This document shows, in pieces, positions 15,579-24,245 of a stretch of DNA of 25,895 nucleotides. The translations under genes were made by a program, and so were the position numbers. The notes under the pieces were generated by a model that did no database searches, was not told where the DNA came from, and was given only the letters and a program-made list of their open reading frames with translations. Where the stretch lies: contig JAZOLG010000034.1 of NCBI GenBank assembly GCA_045652765.1, positions 1 to 25,895 of the forward strand. The letters run 5' to 3'. The first letter of the stretch is position 1. The number at the start of each line of letters is the position of its first letter. Source of the DNA: UBA1231 sp045652765 (GTDB taxonomy: Bacteria > Bacillota_I > Bacilli_A > ML615J-28 > CAG-313).

Positions 15579-16637
15579 TTATAATGTAAAATTTAAAATT
15601 TCTGTTTGACCTTTTTTAGAAACTTCTATTTGAAATTTAATTGGTTGATCAAAGTTAGTTATACGACCTAGTTCATTTACATTATCACTAAGTGGTATTA
15701 GCTTAAATTTAAATCCTTTTGATAGTAGTTTACAAAACTCATATTCTGTAATGACTAAACTCATAAAATGTTCCCACATTTTATTTTCACGCATTGTCTC
15801 AGGACAATTTTTACCACTATAATAATGATGTTGACGAACATCTTCAAAATTTAAATTGTATTTATATAGAAGGTTTGCGACAAGCTTAGCAGTTTTTTGC
15901 CATGTGTAATATAAATCAGTACCTCCATTTACACAAGACTCAATACCAATCGAATTATTGTTGCCACCTCTATTCGCAATAAGCTCGTACGTTTCATTAA
16001 AATATACTTCACCTAAATAATAAACACCATCAATTAGTTTACACAAAATACTTTGATCGTTAAGATCTTCGGTTCTAGCTAATCTATCTAATAAGACAAC
16101 GCCATCTTTTTCTTTATAAATACGTGGTGCTAAAATGTTCGATTTAACTTGATCAATTTCAAAGTATCCATCACTAGATATTGTAATTTTAGGATTTTTA
16201 TTTGTGCCTAAAATATTAGTTGGATATAATTTATAATCAAACTTAGTAGTATCTCCTGCATGCCACGCAACTTCATTATCAGGAATTTGTTGATATATAC
16301 CATCGTTACCAACTACATATTGATAACTACATGCATACTTACCTTGTTCCCAATACTCATCGCGGACAGTATTTGACCAAAATTTAGCCGTATGACATGG
16401 ATTTGTATCTCCTGTATCATGGACTGTAATATAATATTTGGGTTTAATATTACCAGGACGATTTTCATTATCTATACTTGCAAGATTTGAAATAACCTCA
16501 AAATCTTCAAACAAATATTTACATACACTTTGAATTAATGTATGATCAAAATCATTTTGCCAGCCATATACTTTAATTTCTTTTTTAAAAGGTAATTGAT
16601 TAATACTTTCTTTTAATAATTTAATTGCTTGTTCCAT
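15579..16637 (-). CDS. N-acetylmuramoyl-L-alanine amidase (Amidase_2), no signal
   Basis: A 352-residue protein. The ATG at 16637 is chosen because it begins one base after the upstream stop (TAA-A-ATG) with a weak AAAGAG site; the longer frame to 16736 would overlap the upstream gene by 98 bases. The Amidase_2 fold is clear: TVHDTG (H73), SYQYVV (104-109), VAWHAGD (H126), GIESC (E233) and RQHHYYSGKNCPE (H270/H271, C278), giving the usual His-His-Cys zinc site. The enzyme cuts the bond between muramic acid and the peptide stem of peptidoglycan. Oddly it has no signal peptide or anchor, unlike its leucine-rich partner, so it either stays inside, leaves by lysis or a holin, or is of phage origin. 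Confidence 0.85.
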   Translation of the reverse strand: MEQAIKLLKESINQLPFKKEIKVYGWQNDFDHTLIQSVCKYLFEDFEVISNLASIDNENRPGNIKPKYYITVHDTGDTNPCHTAKFWSNTVRDEYWEQGKYACSYQYVVGNDGIYQQIPDNEVAWHAGDTTKFDYKLYPTNILGTNKNPKITISSDGYFEIDQVKSNILAPRIYKEKDGVVLLDRLARTEDLNDQSILCKLIDGVYYLGEVYFNETYELIANRGGNNNSIGIESCVNGGTDLYYTWQKTAKLVANLLYKYNLNFEDVRQHHYYSGKNCPETMRENKMWEHFMSLVITEYEFCKLLSKGFKFKLIPLSDNVNELGRITNFDQPIKFQIEVSKKGQTEILNFTL

Positions 16638-16638
16638 T

Positions 16639-19530
16639 TTATTTACTCTTTCTTGGATTTTCAACGCTCCAAACAAGTGTATCATATCCTCTTGCCCAAT
16701 TTTGATGCCAACCATCGGGTATTGGTTCAGCTTCACATTTAATATTTAAGACTGGACAGTTATAAATTGCGTAACGTGCAATTGACTGAACTGATATAGG
16801 AATATAAAGATTTGTTAATTTAATACATCCTGAGAAGACATATGATCCAATTGATCTTAAATTGTTTGATAAGATGATATTTTCTAAAAGACGACAATTT
16901 CTAAATGCTGAATTGCCGATTGATTTAATACTATCAGGCATTAAAACTGTTTTTAAAGAAGTACAGTTATAAAAAAGTGATGTTGCGATCTCTTCCATCT
17001 TACTAGATAATGTTACACTTATCAAGCCTGTACATCCATAAAAGGAATTTGGACCAATAACAGTTACTGAATTAGGAATAACAATATTTTCAATAAGTTT
17101 TGAGCCATAAAAACTGTATTGTTCAATAATTTCAAGGGATTCTGGTAATACAAAATCAAGTAATGCCTCACAACCATAAAAAGCATATTCACCAATTGAT
17201 TTTAAGTTCTTAGAAAATACAATTGTCTTTACTGGATTATTATAAAATGCACATTTTTCAATACGTTCTACACTATCTAATAATTCAAAATTAGTATTTG
17301 AGATTGATTTGTTTGCGAAAAACAAAGTTTTTCCATCTTTTGAATAAATGTTACCATTATGTGACATTAAGTATTGATTATTACTAGATACTTCAAATTC
17401 TTGAATTAATGGACATAAATGAAAAGCATCATAATAAATTGTTTCCACACTATCACCAATATAAACAGATTCTAAAGCTTTACAACTTCTAAATGTTGAT
17501 ACTGGAAGTTCTTTTACTTTATTAGAAATAACAATTCTTTTTAAATCACCGAAATGTGCAAACTGATAATCATGAATCACAGATACTCGATCTGTTAATA
17601 CGATTTCTTCTACTAGTTCATAATCATTGTTTTCATTTAAAAAGTAAACTGTTTGACTATAATAATTTGGTAAAGCGGCTGTATCACCAAATGAAATGTT
17701 ACACCATTCATCCGCATTTCCCGCAAAATATGTCTTTTTTAAATTAGTACATCCAATAAAGGCTGATACACCAACTTCTCTTAAAGTCTTGGGAAGATAT
17801 ATTTCTTTTAAACTTTTACAATAGTAAAACGCAAAAGAATTAATTTTTACTTCATTTGAAATTGTAACACTTACTAAAGTTGAAGGAATGTCAACTTCTT
17901 GACTACTATATTGTGTAGAGCCAAAGAAATATCCAAAATGTGCATTTGATGTGCTATCAACCTCAGGTCCAATAAATGGAATAGCTAATTTTTGTAAAGA
18001 TTGACAGTTTTGAATAAAACCAGTTCCAATTTTTTTAACATTTTTAGGCACATTCATTTCTTTTAATTTTATACAACCATAAAATGCTGATGCACCAATT
18101 TCTTCTAAAGTATTTGGAAGTTCAATTGTTTCTAAACTAGGACAATTATAAAATGCATTCTCATCAATTAATTCTAAATTTTTGGAAAGTACTACCTCTT
18201 TTAAATTAATACAATTAATAAATACACTATGGCCTAACTTTGTAACATTACTTGGAATATTAATTTTTTCTAAGCTAGTACAGCTATAAAATGCACCTGC
18301 GCCTATACTTACTAAAGTAACAGGTAATTGAATTTCTTTAAGACTTGTACATCCGGCAAAAGCTCCATCACCAATTGATCTTAACCCTTTACCAATTTCT
18401 AGTGTTTGTATCATCGTGCAGTCTTTGAAAGCATCTCGATATATAATTTTTACATTTTCTGGTAAAACAACATTTTCTTGTGTTAATTCATTTGCACTTA
18501 ATAATATTAAATATGGATTAGTATCGTTACCAATATAAGATATTCCATCAAGATTTGTATACTCAATATTTTCACATTGGTAGATTGCATTTGATTTTAT
18601 TTCGTAAAGATTATTGGAAATATTAATCTTTTTTAAGTTAACTGCATTATCAAACGCAAACTCCGAAATTACCTCAACACTATCAGGCATCATAAATACT
18701 TCATCTTTTTTACCAGTAGCATATTTAATTAACGTTTTTCCATCTTTCGAATATAAATTACCATCGATTGATTGATAATACGGGTTATCATCACTTACAA
18801 TAATTTCTTCAAGTGAATGCATACCATAAAAAGTTTCTCCACAAATATCTTCAATATTAGAACCAATCTCAATTGTTTTTAAATTTTCACAATCACTAAA
18901 GGCATATTTCCCAATAGAAACAACCGTATCTGGTAAACTAATTGAAGTTAAATTTTTACATAATGAGAATGCATTATCACCAATAGAAACAAGTGAATTT
19001 GGTAGATCAATTGATGTTAGTGATGTACAACCATTAAAAGCAGAATTACCGATAGAATACATTCCATCAGGCAGAGTTATTGAATTCATTCTATTACAAT
19101 TTAAGAATGCACCATCTTTTACCCCTAGTACTCTTCGTTCTTGATAATAAGCACTAACGTAAATATCACCAGTAATACTATCAAATGCACCACTAACTAA
19201 AGAAAAGTTCCCATTCCAATGAACTTCGAACTCGAGTCCAAATGTTGATTCATGGTCCCATAAAGCATAAATTACTTTATCTTCCGTAATCGTAGTAAAG
19301 TCATCACTCCATTCTAAGAATATTTCACCATCTTTTGTTACAATAGGAGGTATAGCATTATTACCAAAACGAATAGTTTGTTCTAAATTTCCACTAATTA
19401 AGACACCACCATTTAAGTCAAAACGAACTTTGTAATAATCTTTGGTATGAGAAAAAGTTATCAATACTACAGCTAATAAAATTAAAAAATCTACCGCAAT
19501 AAATATCATTATCCCTAATCTTTTTTTCAT
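16639..19530 (-). CDS. Large BspA-type leucine-rich surface protein
   Basis: A 963-residue protein. The ATG at 19530 is chosen because AAAGGAGG lies 8 bases upstream; an ATG at 19548 overlaps that site. Residues 1-25 are a membrane anchor or uncleaved signal with no lipobox. Residues 33-85 resemble a Listeria-Bacteroides repeat (DLNGG ... IYALWDHE). The remainder is about 30 LRR_5 repeats of some 23 residues, of the pattern C.SL..I.LP.SL..IG..AF..C, broken by two islands containing NGNLYSKDGKTL (also NGNIYSKDGKTL) typical of these proteins. The fold is a long solenoid suited to adhesion. It is the first gene of a two-gene unit with the amidase. Confidence 0.9.
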   Translation of the reverse strand: MKKRLGIMIFIAVDFLILLAVVLITFSHTKDYYKVRFDLNGGVLISGNLEQTIRFGNNAIPPIVTKDGEIFLEWSDDFTTITEDKVIYALWDHESTFGLEFEVHWNGNFSLVSGAFDSITGDIYVSAYYQERRVLGVKDGAFLNCNRMNSITLPDGMYSIGNSAFNGCTSLTSIDLPNSLVSIGDNAFSLCKNLTSISLPDTVVSIGKYAFSDCENLKTIEIGSNIEDICGETFYGMHSLEEIIVSDDNPYYQSIDGNLYSKDGKTLIKYATGKKDEVFMMPDSVEVISEFAFDNAVNLKKINISNNLYEIKSNAIYQCENIEYTNLDGISYIGNDTNPYLILLSANELTQENVVLPENVKIIYRDAFKDCTMIQTLEIGKGLRSIGDGAFAGCTSLKEIQLPVTLVSIGAGAFYSCTSLEKINIPSNVTKLGHSVFINCINLKEVVLSKNLELIDENAFYNCPSLETIELPNTLEEIGASAFYGCIKLKEMNVPKNVKKIGTGFIQNCQSLQKLAIPFIGPEVDSTSNAHFGYFFGSTQYSSQEVDIPSTLVSVTISNEVKINSFAFYYCKSLKEIYLPKTLREVGVSAFIGCTNLKKTYFAGNADEWCNISFGDTAALPNYYSQTVYFLNENNDYELVEEIVLTDRVSVIHDYQFAHFGDLKRIVISNKVKELPVSTFRSCKALESVYIGDSVETIYYDAFHLCPLIQEFEVSSNNQYLMSHNGNIYSKDGKTLFFANKSISNTNFELLDSVERIEKCAFYNNPVKTIVFSKNLKSIGEYAFYGCEALLDFVLPESLEIIEQYSFYGSKLIENIVIPNSVTVIGPNSFYGCTGLISVTLSSKMEEIATSLFYNCTSLKTVLMPDSIKSIGNSAFRNCRLLENIILSNNLRSIGSYVFSGCIKLTNLYIPISVQSIARYAIYNCPVLNIKCEAEPIPDGWHQNWARGYDTLVWSVENPRKSK

Positions 19531-19557
19531 AACTACTCCTCCTTTCATATTTATTGT

Positions 19558-19586
19558 ATTATATCATATAAAGTCATTTTTGTAAA
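19558..19586 (-). promoter_or_regulatory. Promoter of leucine-rich protein/amidase operon
   Basis: TTTACA (19581-19586), 17 bases, TATAAT (19558-19563), with TGA before the -10. It lies 28 bases before the ATG. Confidence 0.8.
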
Positions 19587-19625
19587 CGATAATTAAATAA
19601 TTGGTAAATAAAACAACAAACTTGT

Positions 19626-19659
19626 AAAGAAAATACCTCTTCTTTAAAGAAGAGGTATT
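19626..19659 (-). terminator. Terminator after Big_2/MBL lipoprotein gene
   Basis: AATACCTCTTCTTT and AAAGAAGAGGTATT (19632-19659) form a perfect 28-base palindrome followed on the minus strand by TTTCTTT. It ends the two-gene lipoprotein operon. Confidence 0.85.
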
Positions 19660-19665
19660 ATTTTA

Positions 19666-21147
19666 TTATTGTCCAAAGTATTCTTTTTTAGCCCAATCAG
19701 GTAAATATTGAACATAATCTCTAAAGATAAATACTTTAGTTTCATGAAGACGTTTATTTTCTTCACCTGTAACTTTGTTGTTGAAATCATTGATTTCAGG
19801 ATTCCATACACCTACACCACCTGTAAGTGATAGGTCATAATAACCTTTCATTGTAGGACTACCACTAAATGTAAAGTCATCTTCACCATATGTTGTGAAT
19901 TTCATTGTACCGTTAACAGCATTCCAGAAAACATTTAAGTTTTGAGAGATTCTTGGAGCTTTGTAGAATCTTCCGATTGCTTCAGCGGCTGGGTGACCAG
20001 ATGCAGCATTTAAGTTATATGTATTGTTTTCAGATGGTGCACCAGGTTTTGCTTGGTATTGATTAGCACGAGATGCTGAAATTGCAATAGCTTTTGGATT
20101 TAATGTATCTAATAATTCTTGTGAGTTAGATCCATGTGATCCATGGTGATGTGCTTTAAATAATGTAACTTCTGGTAAATCTTCATTTGCTAGAAGATCT
20201 TTTTCACTAGCAGTTGTTAAGTCTCCACCTGTAAAGAATGTGAAATCTTTATAGTAGAAAATTACTGCAAGTGATTTACCATTACCAGCGCTTGTTTCAG
20301 TATTCTTAATATAGTTACCAGTGTTTAATACTTCAAAGTATAATTCTTCTGTTAAATAGTAAACATCTGATGCTCCATTAAGTTTATTTACTGAATCATA
20401 TGCTGAATGATATTGCATTCCAAGTGGAACATATTTATTTCTTGCAAGTAAAGCATTGCCAGTACCACTTCCACCATAGTCAACCATTAACGAAATATTA
20501 TCAACTGTACTAAGTGCATTTGCTAAACCATCAATATGGTCATCATCACTATGTGATAACATTAATAAGTCAAGACGATTATCAGCACAATGTTCTGTAA
20601 TAACTTTGTTTACAAATGTTCCATCATATTCATATCCTGAGTCAATTAAAATTTCAACATTACCTTTTTTGATAAAAATTGAATCAGCATAAATATGTTG
20701 CATTTCAATAAAGTAAATTTCAAGTGGTTCATCTTCACCTTCATTACCAATGAAGATTGGATCATCTTTAGAAAGACCTGAACCTACACCTAATTGTTCA
20801 ATTTTTCTTGTAGAATCAATGAAAATTGAATCATTAACATATGGTGTATCTTTAACGAAAGCTGAAATAATTACTGTTCCTTTTTGATGAACAGTTACTA
20901 AACCTTCTTCATCAACACTAGCAATTTTTGGATTTGAACTTTCCCATACAATTTTTTCTTTAGCATTATCACTAATTTTTGTATCTAATTCAACTTCATC
21001 ACCAACAAAACAATCAATTTCATCAACGATAGTTAAATCTTTTATGATTTCAAGAGTTTGAACACCTTTATTACCACCAGGAGTTGTAGTACAACCAGTG
21101 ATAAATAAGATTAATAAAACATTTAATGCAATTATTAGTTTTTTCAT
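19666..21147 (-). CDS. Lipoprotein: Big_2 domain plus ComEC-like MBL hydrolase
   Basis: A 493-residue lipoprotein (lipobox ITGC, Cys19). Residues 30-108 form a Big_2 Ig-like domain (WESSNPKIASVDEEGLVTV). Residues 140-420 form a metallo-beta-lactamase-fold hydrolase of the ComEC/Rec2 C-terminal type: LIDSG (168-171), LSHSDDDHIDG (H199, D201, D203, H204), FFTGGD (D309) and HHHGSHGS (333-340). Proteins of this kind are thought to be nucleases or phosphodiesterases; on the cell surface it could cut extracellular DNA, nucleotides or phospho-polymers. It lies 13 bases after the 676-residue lipoprotein gene, in the same operon. Substrate is inference. Confidence 0.88.
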   Translation of the reverse strand: MKKLIIALNVLLILFITGCTTTPGGNKGVQTLEIIKDLTIVDEIDCFVGDEVELDTKISDNAKEKIVWESSNPKIASVDEEGLVTVHQKGTVIISAFVKDTPYVNDSIFIDSTRKIEQLGVGSGLSKDDPIFIGNEGEDEPLEIYFIEMQHIYADSIFIKKGNVEILIDSGYEYDGTFVNKVITEHCADNRLDLLMLSHSDDDHIDGLANALSTVDNISLMVDYGGSGTGNALLARNKYVPLGMQYHSAYDSVNKLNGASDVYYLTEELYFEVLNTGNYIKNTETSAGNGKSLAVIFYYKDFTFFTGGDLTTASEKDLLANEDLPEVTLFKAHHHGSHGSNSQELLDTLNPKAIAISASRANQYQAKPGAPSENNTYNLNAASGHPAAEAIGRFYKAPRISQNLNVFWNAVNGTMKFTTYGEDDFTFSGSPTMKGYYDLSLTGGVGVWNPEINDFNNKVTGEENKRLHETKVFIFRDYVQYLPDWAKKEYFGQ

Positions 21148-21160
21148 TATACTATTCCTC

Positions 21161-23191
21161 CTATTTTAATAACTTGATTTCGTCGATGTTTACACGGCGT
21201 CCTGTGTTTTCTACAACAACGATTGCGATACGTTTAACACCTTCTGGTAAAACAAATTGATATGTTTCAAGTGATGTAGTTTCAATTGTAACTGATTCAG
21301 TTGATGACCATGAAGAACCACCATCAAATGAGTATTCAACTTTAACTTTAATTCCAGCTGCATCACTTCCATAGATTGCGGCTAAGAATTCTACACAATT
21401 ATATTCACCATCTTGTTGAATTTCAATACGTGCAGTAGCATCAGCACTTGCACCTGATTGAGCACGAATTGAGAATTTATCTTGATATTTATCTCCACTT
21501 GTTGCAGCAATCAACGCATTTCTTAATAACCATTTATAAGCTGGTGTTCCAAGTTCTACAACACCTTCTTTGTAAGATGGTTTAGAATCAGAGTTTCCAT
21601 AAGAACTTGCATCAAGTGCATCATCTAAATCAAATGAAACAACTACTTGATATTCTTTATTATTAATAGCACCTACTAATACGTTAAATTCTTTTGATAC
21701 TTCAATACCGGCATATGATAAAGTAACTTTAAGTGTTACATTAGTATCAACATCTGTGTGTGATACAGCACCTGTATTAACTTCTATTAAATTACTATTT
21801 GATTCCCATAAAATATTGATTTGATCAAATCCAGGAATTACTTGTGGAATAGTAATTTGATCTTTTAAGTATGATACAGATTCTGAAATTTGAATCTTAG
21901 CAAGTGCAGCATCTAATAATTCTTTAGGTGAAACATCACCGAATTTAAGATATATGCTATTAGTTATTTGAATTTGTGGTGCAGCTTTACCATAACCAAA
22001 TGCAGTTACAAGACCAACAAAATCAAATTCAGTACCAGGAATTGCAGCTGATAAAATATTTGAAATTGCTTCAAATTCTTCAGCATCCATATAAGCAGGG
22101 TCTACTCTAAATGTTGCAGATTTACCATTTAAAGTTGCATAGAAGTTATAAGCTTTTGTGCTAACTGTTACACTTTCAAATACAGCTTTACCGCTTACAA
22201 ATGAAGTATGATATTCATTCATAGCATCTAAGTTAGTTGGATCAACATCACCTAAAGGTTCTGTGTTAGCAACAATTGTTTCATCTAATTCTTTGAAATA
22301 TTCAACGTCAACTAATTCGCAAAGTCCATTATAATTTTTCTTGAATCCACCAATTTCATAAACTTTACCAAGTTCTACTGGGAATACTAAATTATCTTGG
22401 GCATATATATAATATCCACGATTACCATTATGAATTATGTAATTAACTTTACCATTTTTTTCTGGACTAATGTGGACAACAATACCTTTAATTTTAAGTG
22501 GGGCATCATCACTTGCGCTTACATATTCAGCATGTGATGCATATTCCATATTTGGCCAATCTTTTGTTAAAATCGGATCATCAGCTTTTTCGAATGTTAA
22601 TTCGATTGTAGCATATACATCTTCATAACCTTTGGCATTTGCTGTAATTGTTACTGTACCTTCTTTGGCAGGTGTAACAATACCACGTATTACAGTTGCA
22701 ATACTTGGATCACTACTTGTCCATTCTACTTTTTGTGAAGCATTGCTTGGATTAACAACAGCAACTAAATTAATCTTTTCACCAACTTTACAAGTAGTTA
22801 TATTGCCTAAAGATGTAAGTTCAATGCTTGTTGGAGCAATTTCATCAATTGGCTTTTCTTCAACAATTAACGCATACTTTTGTGAGACTTTTTTATGATT
22901 AACGCTAGTCGCAACAATTTCTACTTTACCTGCTTTTTTTGCAGTAACATTACCTTCGTTATCAACAATTGCTACTTCTTCATCGCTTGATGTCCAATTA
23001 ACTTTTTGATCAAAAGTTTCTGGATAAATTTTAGCAGTTAGTTGTAACTTTTCATTTACATATAAAATACGAGTTTCAGACTCATTAATGATTTCGATTC
23101 CTTCAATCGAACTAGATCCACCTTCTGGTGTTGTACATCCAGCAAGACCAAAGATCAAAAACATACTAAAAATTAAAAGTATTTTTTTCAT
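21161..23191 (-). CDS. Multi-domain Big_2 surface lipoprotein
   Basis: A 676-residue lipoprotein (lipobox LAGC, Cys19). Two Big_2 Ig-like domains occupy about 33-112 and 120-200 (NWTSSDEEVAIVD, EWTSSDPSIATV). Residues 220-310 look like an OB-fold (KIKGIVVHISPEKNGKVNYIIHN), followed by a second similar unit to 420. An atypical Ig-like domain lies at about 430-510, and a C-terminal beta-sandwich at 515-676 (SFDGGSSWSS, ending NTGRRVNIDEIKLLK). The OB plus sandwich layout is common beside surface nucleases in Firmicutes, which suits the MBL partner encoded 13 bases downstream. It probably binds nucleic acid or carbohydrate; this is inferred from fold type. Confidence 0.8.
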   Translation of the reverse strand: MKKILLIFSMFLIFGLAGCTTPEGGSSSIEGIEIINESETRILYVNEKLQLTAKIYPETFDQKVNWTSSDEEVAIVDNEGNVTAKKAGKVEIVATSVNHKKVSQKYALIVEEKPIDEIAPTSIELTSLGNITTCKVGEKINLVAVVNPSNASQKVEWTSSDPSIATVIRGIVTPAKEGTVTITANAKGYEDVYATIELTFEKADDPILTKDWPNMEYASHAEYVSASDDAPLKIKGIVVHISPEKNGKVNYIIHNGNRGYYIYAQDNLVFPVELGKVYEIGGFKKNYNGLCELVDVEYFKELDETIVANTEPLGDVDPTNLDAMNEYHTSFVSGKAVFESVTVSTKAYNFYATLNGKSATFRVDPAYMDAEEFEAISNILSAAIPGTEFDFVGLVTAFGYGKAAPQIQITNSIYLKFGDVSPKELLDAALAKIQISESVSYLKDQITIPQVIPGFDQINILWESNSNLIEVNTGAVSHTDVDTNVTLKVTLSYAGIEVSKEFNVLVGAINNKEYQVVVSFDLDDALDASSYGNSDSKPSYKEGVVELGTPAYKWLLRNALIAATSGDKYQDKFSIRAQSGASADATARIEIQQDGEYNCVEFLAAIYGSDAAGIKVKVEYSFDGGSSWSSTESVTIETTSLETYQFVLPEGVKRIAIVVVENTGRRVNIDEIKLLK

Positions 23192-23223
23192 GTTTATCTT
23201 CCTTTCTCCTTAAAGATGTAATT

Positions 23224-23252
23224 ATTATAACATTATTGTCGAACTTTGTCTA
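23224..23252 (-). promoter_or_regulatory. Promoter of the Big_2 lipoprotein operon
   Basis: TAGACA (23247-23252), 17 bases, TATAAT (23224-23229), 33 bases before the ATG, which also has AAGGAGAAAGGA upstream. Confidence 0.75.
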
Positions 23253-23257
23253 TAGTA

Positions 23258-23291
23258 ATAAAAAAATAGTTAACCCGAAGGGTTAACTATT
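23258..23291 (-). terminator. Terminator after hpf
   Basis: ATAGTTAACCC (23266-23276), loop GAA, GGGTTAACTAT (23280-23290), then a minus-strand T-run. It ends just downstream of the hpf stop codon. Confidence 0.9.
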
Positions 23292-23294
23292 GAA

Positions 23295-23831
23295 TTATTT
23301 GGCTCTTATAACTGCATAATTACCATCATTTCTTAAATAAATTGTTGTAGGTTTGTGATCTTCTTCATTTATAAACATATAGAAGTCATGACCTAGAAGT
23401 TCAAGTTGAATAATTGCCTCATCAACTGTCATTACAGTTAGATCAACATGTTTTTCTTTGACAACTTTCTTTTCTTCAACTGGTGCTTGATTTTCTATTT
23501 CACTAAAGTAATTTCCAATTCCATCGCGTTTTTTAATAAATGTGTTAATTTTCTTCTTATGTCTTTGTAATTGTTTTTCTAATTTGTCAATCGCAACATC
23601 TAGAGCTTTAAACATATCATCAGATTCTGCTTCAGCTCTCATGATGAGGTATTTTGTTGGGATAGTCACCTCAACAATCTTAGCATCACCATACTCTTTA
23701 CATACAACATTTGCTGTAACGCTTTCGGCTAATCTAAACATTTCGCCGATTGGCTTAATTTGTTTTTCAATGTACTCTCTTAAAGCTGGCTTAACAACAA
23801 ATTTGTTTTTCCCGTGAATGTTAACTTTCAT
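23295..23831 (-). CDS. hpf: Long-form ribosome hibernation promoting factor
   Basis: A 178-residue protein of the long HPF type. Residues 1-100 are the S30AE ribosome-binding domain (MKVNIHGKN start, RAEAESDDMFKALDVAIDKLEKQLQRHKKK). A charged linker (105-128) leads to the C-terminal dimerisation domain (129-178, MTVDEAIIQLELLGHDFYMFINEE with TIYLRNDGNYAVIRA). The long form joins two 70S ribosomes tail to tail into inactive 100S dimers when growth slows. AGGAGG lies 8 bases before the ATG. It is a single-gene unit with its own promoter and terminator. Confidence 0.95.
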   Translation of the reverse strand: MKVNIHGKNKFVVKPALREYIEKQIKPIGEMFRLAESVTANVVCKEYGDAKIVEVTIPTKYLIMRAEAESDDMFKALDVAIDKLEKQLQRHKKKINTFIKKRDGIGNYFSEIENQAPVEEKKVVKEKHVDLTVMTVDEAIIQLELLGHDFYMFINEEDHKPTTIYLRNDGNYAVIRAK

Positions 23832-23853
23832 ATAAATACCTCCTAAATATACT

Positions 23854-23877
23854 TGTCAAATAAATCTTTCTTTGACA
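23854..23877. repeat. Inverted repeat in the hpf leader
   Basis: TGTCAAA (23854-23860) and TTTGACA (23871-23877) are perfect inverted 7-mers with a 10-base gap, just downstream of the hpf -10 and about 20-45 bases before the ATG. It could be an operator or an RNA hairpin that shields the ribosome site. Confidence 0.5.
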
Positions 23878-23882
23878 CTTAT

Positions 23883-23913
23883 ATTATACCATAAAAACGT
23901 TTTCATTAGTCAA
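23883..23913 (-). promoter_or_regulatory. Promoter of hpf
   Basis: TTGACT (23908-23913), 19 bases, TATAAT (23883-23888). The spacing is long, but TGG directly before TATAAT makes an extended -10. Confidence 0.6.
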
Positions 23914-23926
23914 GCTTTTGCAACAT

Positions 23927-24166
23927 TTATTTAAAAAAAATAATAAAACCATTACTTAAATTAAATATTTCTTCATCATACATATATATGTCACTTAATT
24001 GATCGACAATTAATACTATGTAATTCATATGTTTTGCATATGTAAGTAATGCTGTCAAAGTTTTAATACAAGGTATTTTAGTTAAAATCAATTTAGTCAT
24101 TCCAATTAAGATTACTTCGATTTCTGAGTAGTTCTTGATTTTAAACAAATTAGTAAATGTACGCAC
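23927..24166 (-). CDS. Small protein of unknown function
   Basis: A 79-residue frame beginning with GTG at 24166 after AGGTGAT. Residues suggest alternating strands and helices (EVILIGMTKLIL, ALLTYAKHMNYIVLIVDQL), like a fragment of an alpha/beta domain. No family is recognised. An extended -10 (24182-24190) would place the transcript start only about 10-12 bases before the GTG, so the leader would be very short. It lies between plsC-like and hpf. It could be a real small gene or a chance frame; the ribosome site favours a gene slightly. Confidence 0.4.
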   Translation of the reverse strand: MRTFTNLFKIKNYSEIEVILIGMTKLILTKIPCIKTLTALLTYAKHMNYIVLIVDQLSDIYMYDEEIFNLSNGFIIFFK

Positions 24167-24181
24167 AATATCACCTAAGGT

Positions 24182-24190
24182 ATTATAACA
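24182..24190 (-). promoter_or_regulatory. Extended -10 before small gene
   Basis: TGTTATAAT on the minus strand, no good -35. It sits close to the GTG start at 24166. Confidence 0.4.
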
Positions 24191-24212
24191 TATAATTGAT
24201 AAAATATTTTTT

Positions 24213-24243
24213 CGAAAAAAAAGTAAAGCCCAAGCTTTACTTT
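24213..24243 (-). terminator. Terminator after PlsC-like gene
   Basis: AAAGTAAAGC (24220-24229), loop CCAA, GCTTTACTTT (24234-24243), with a minus-strand T-run of eight at the exit side. It begins two bases after the stop codon. Confidence 0.88.
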
Positions 24244-24245
24244 AA

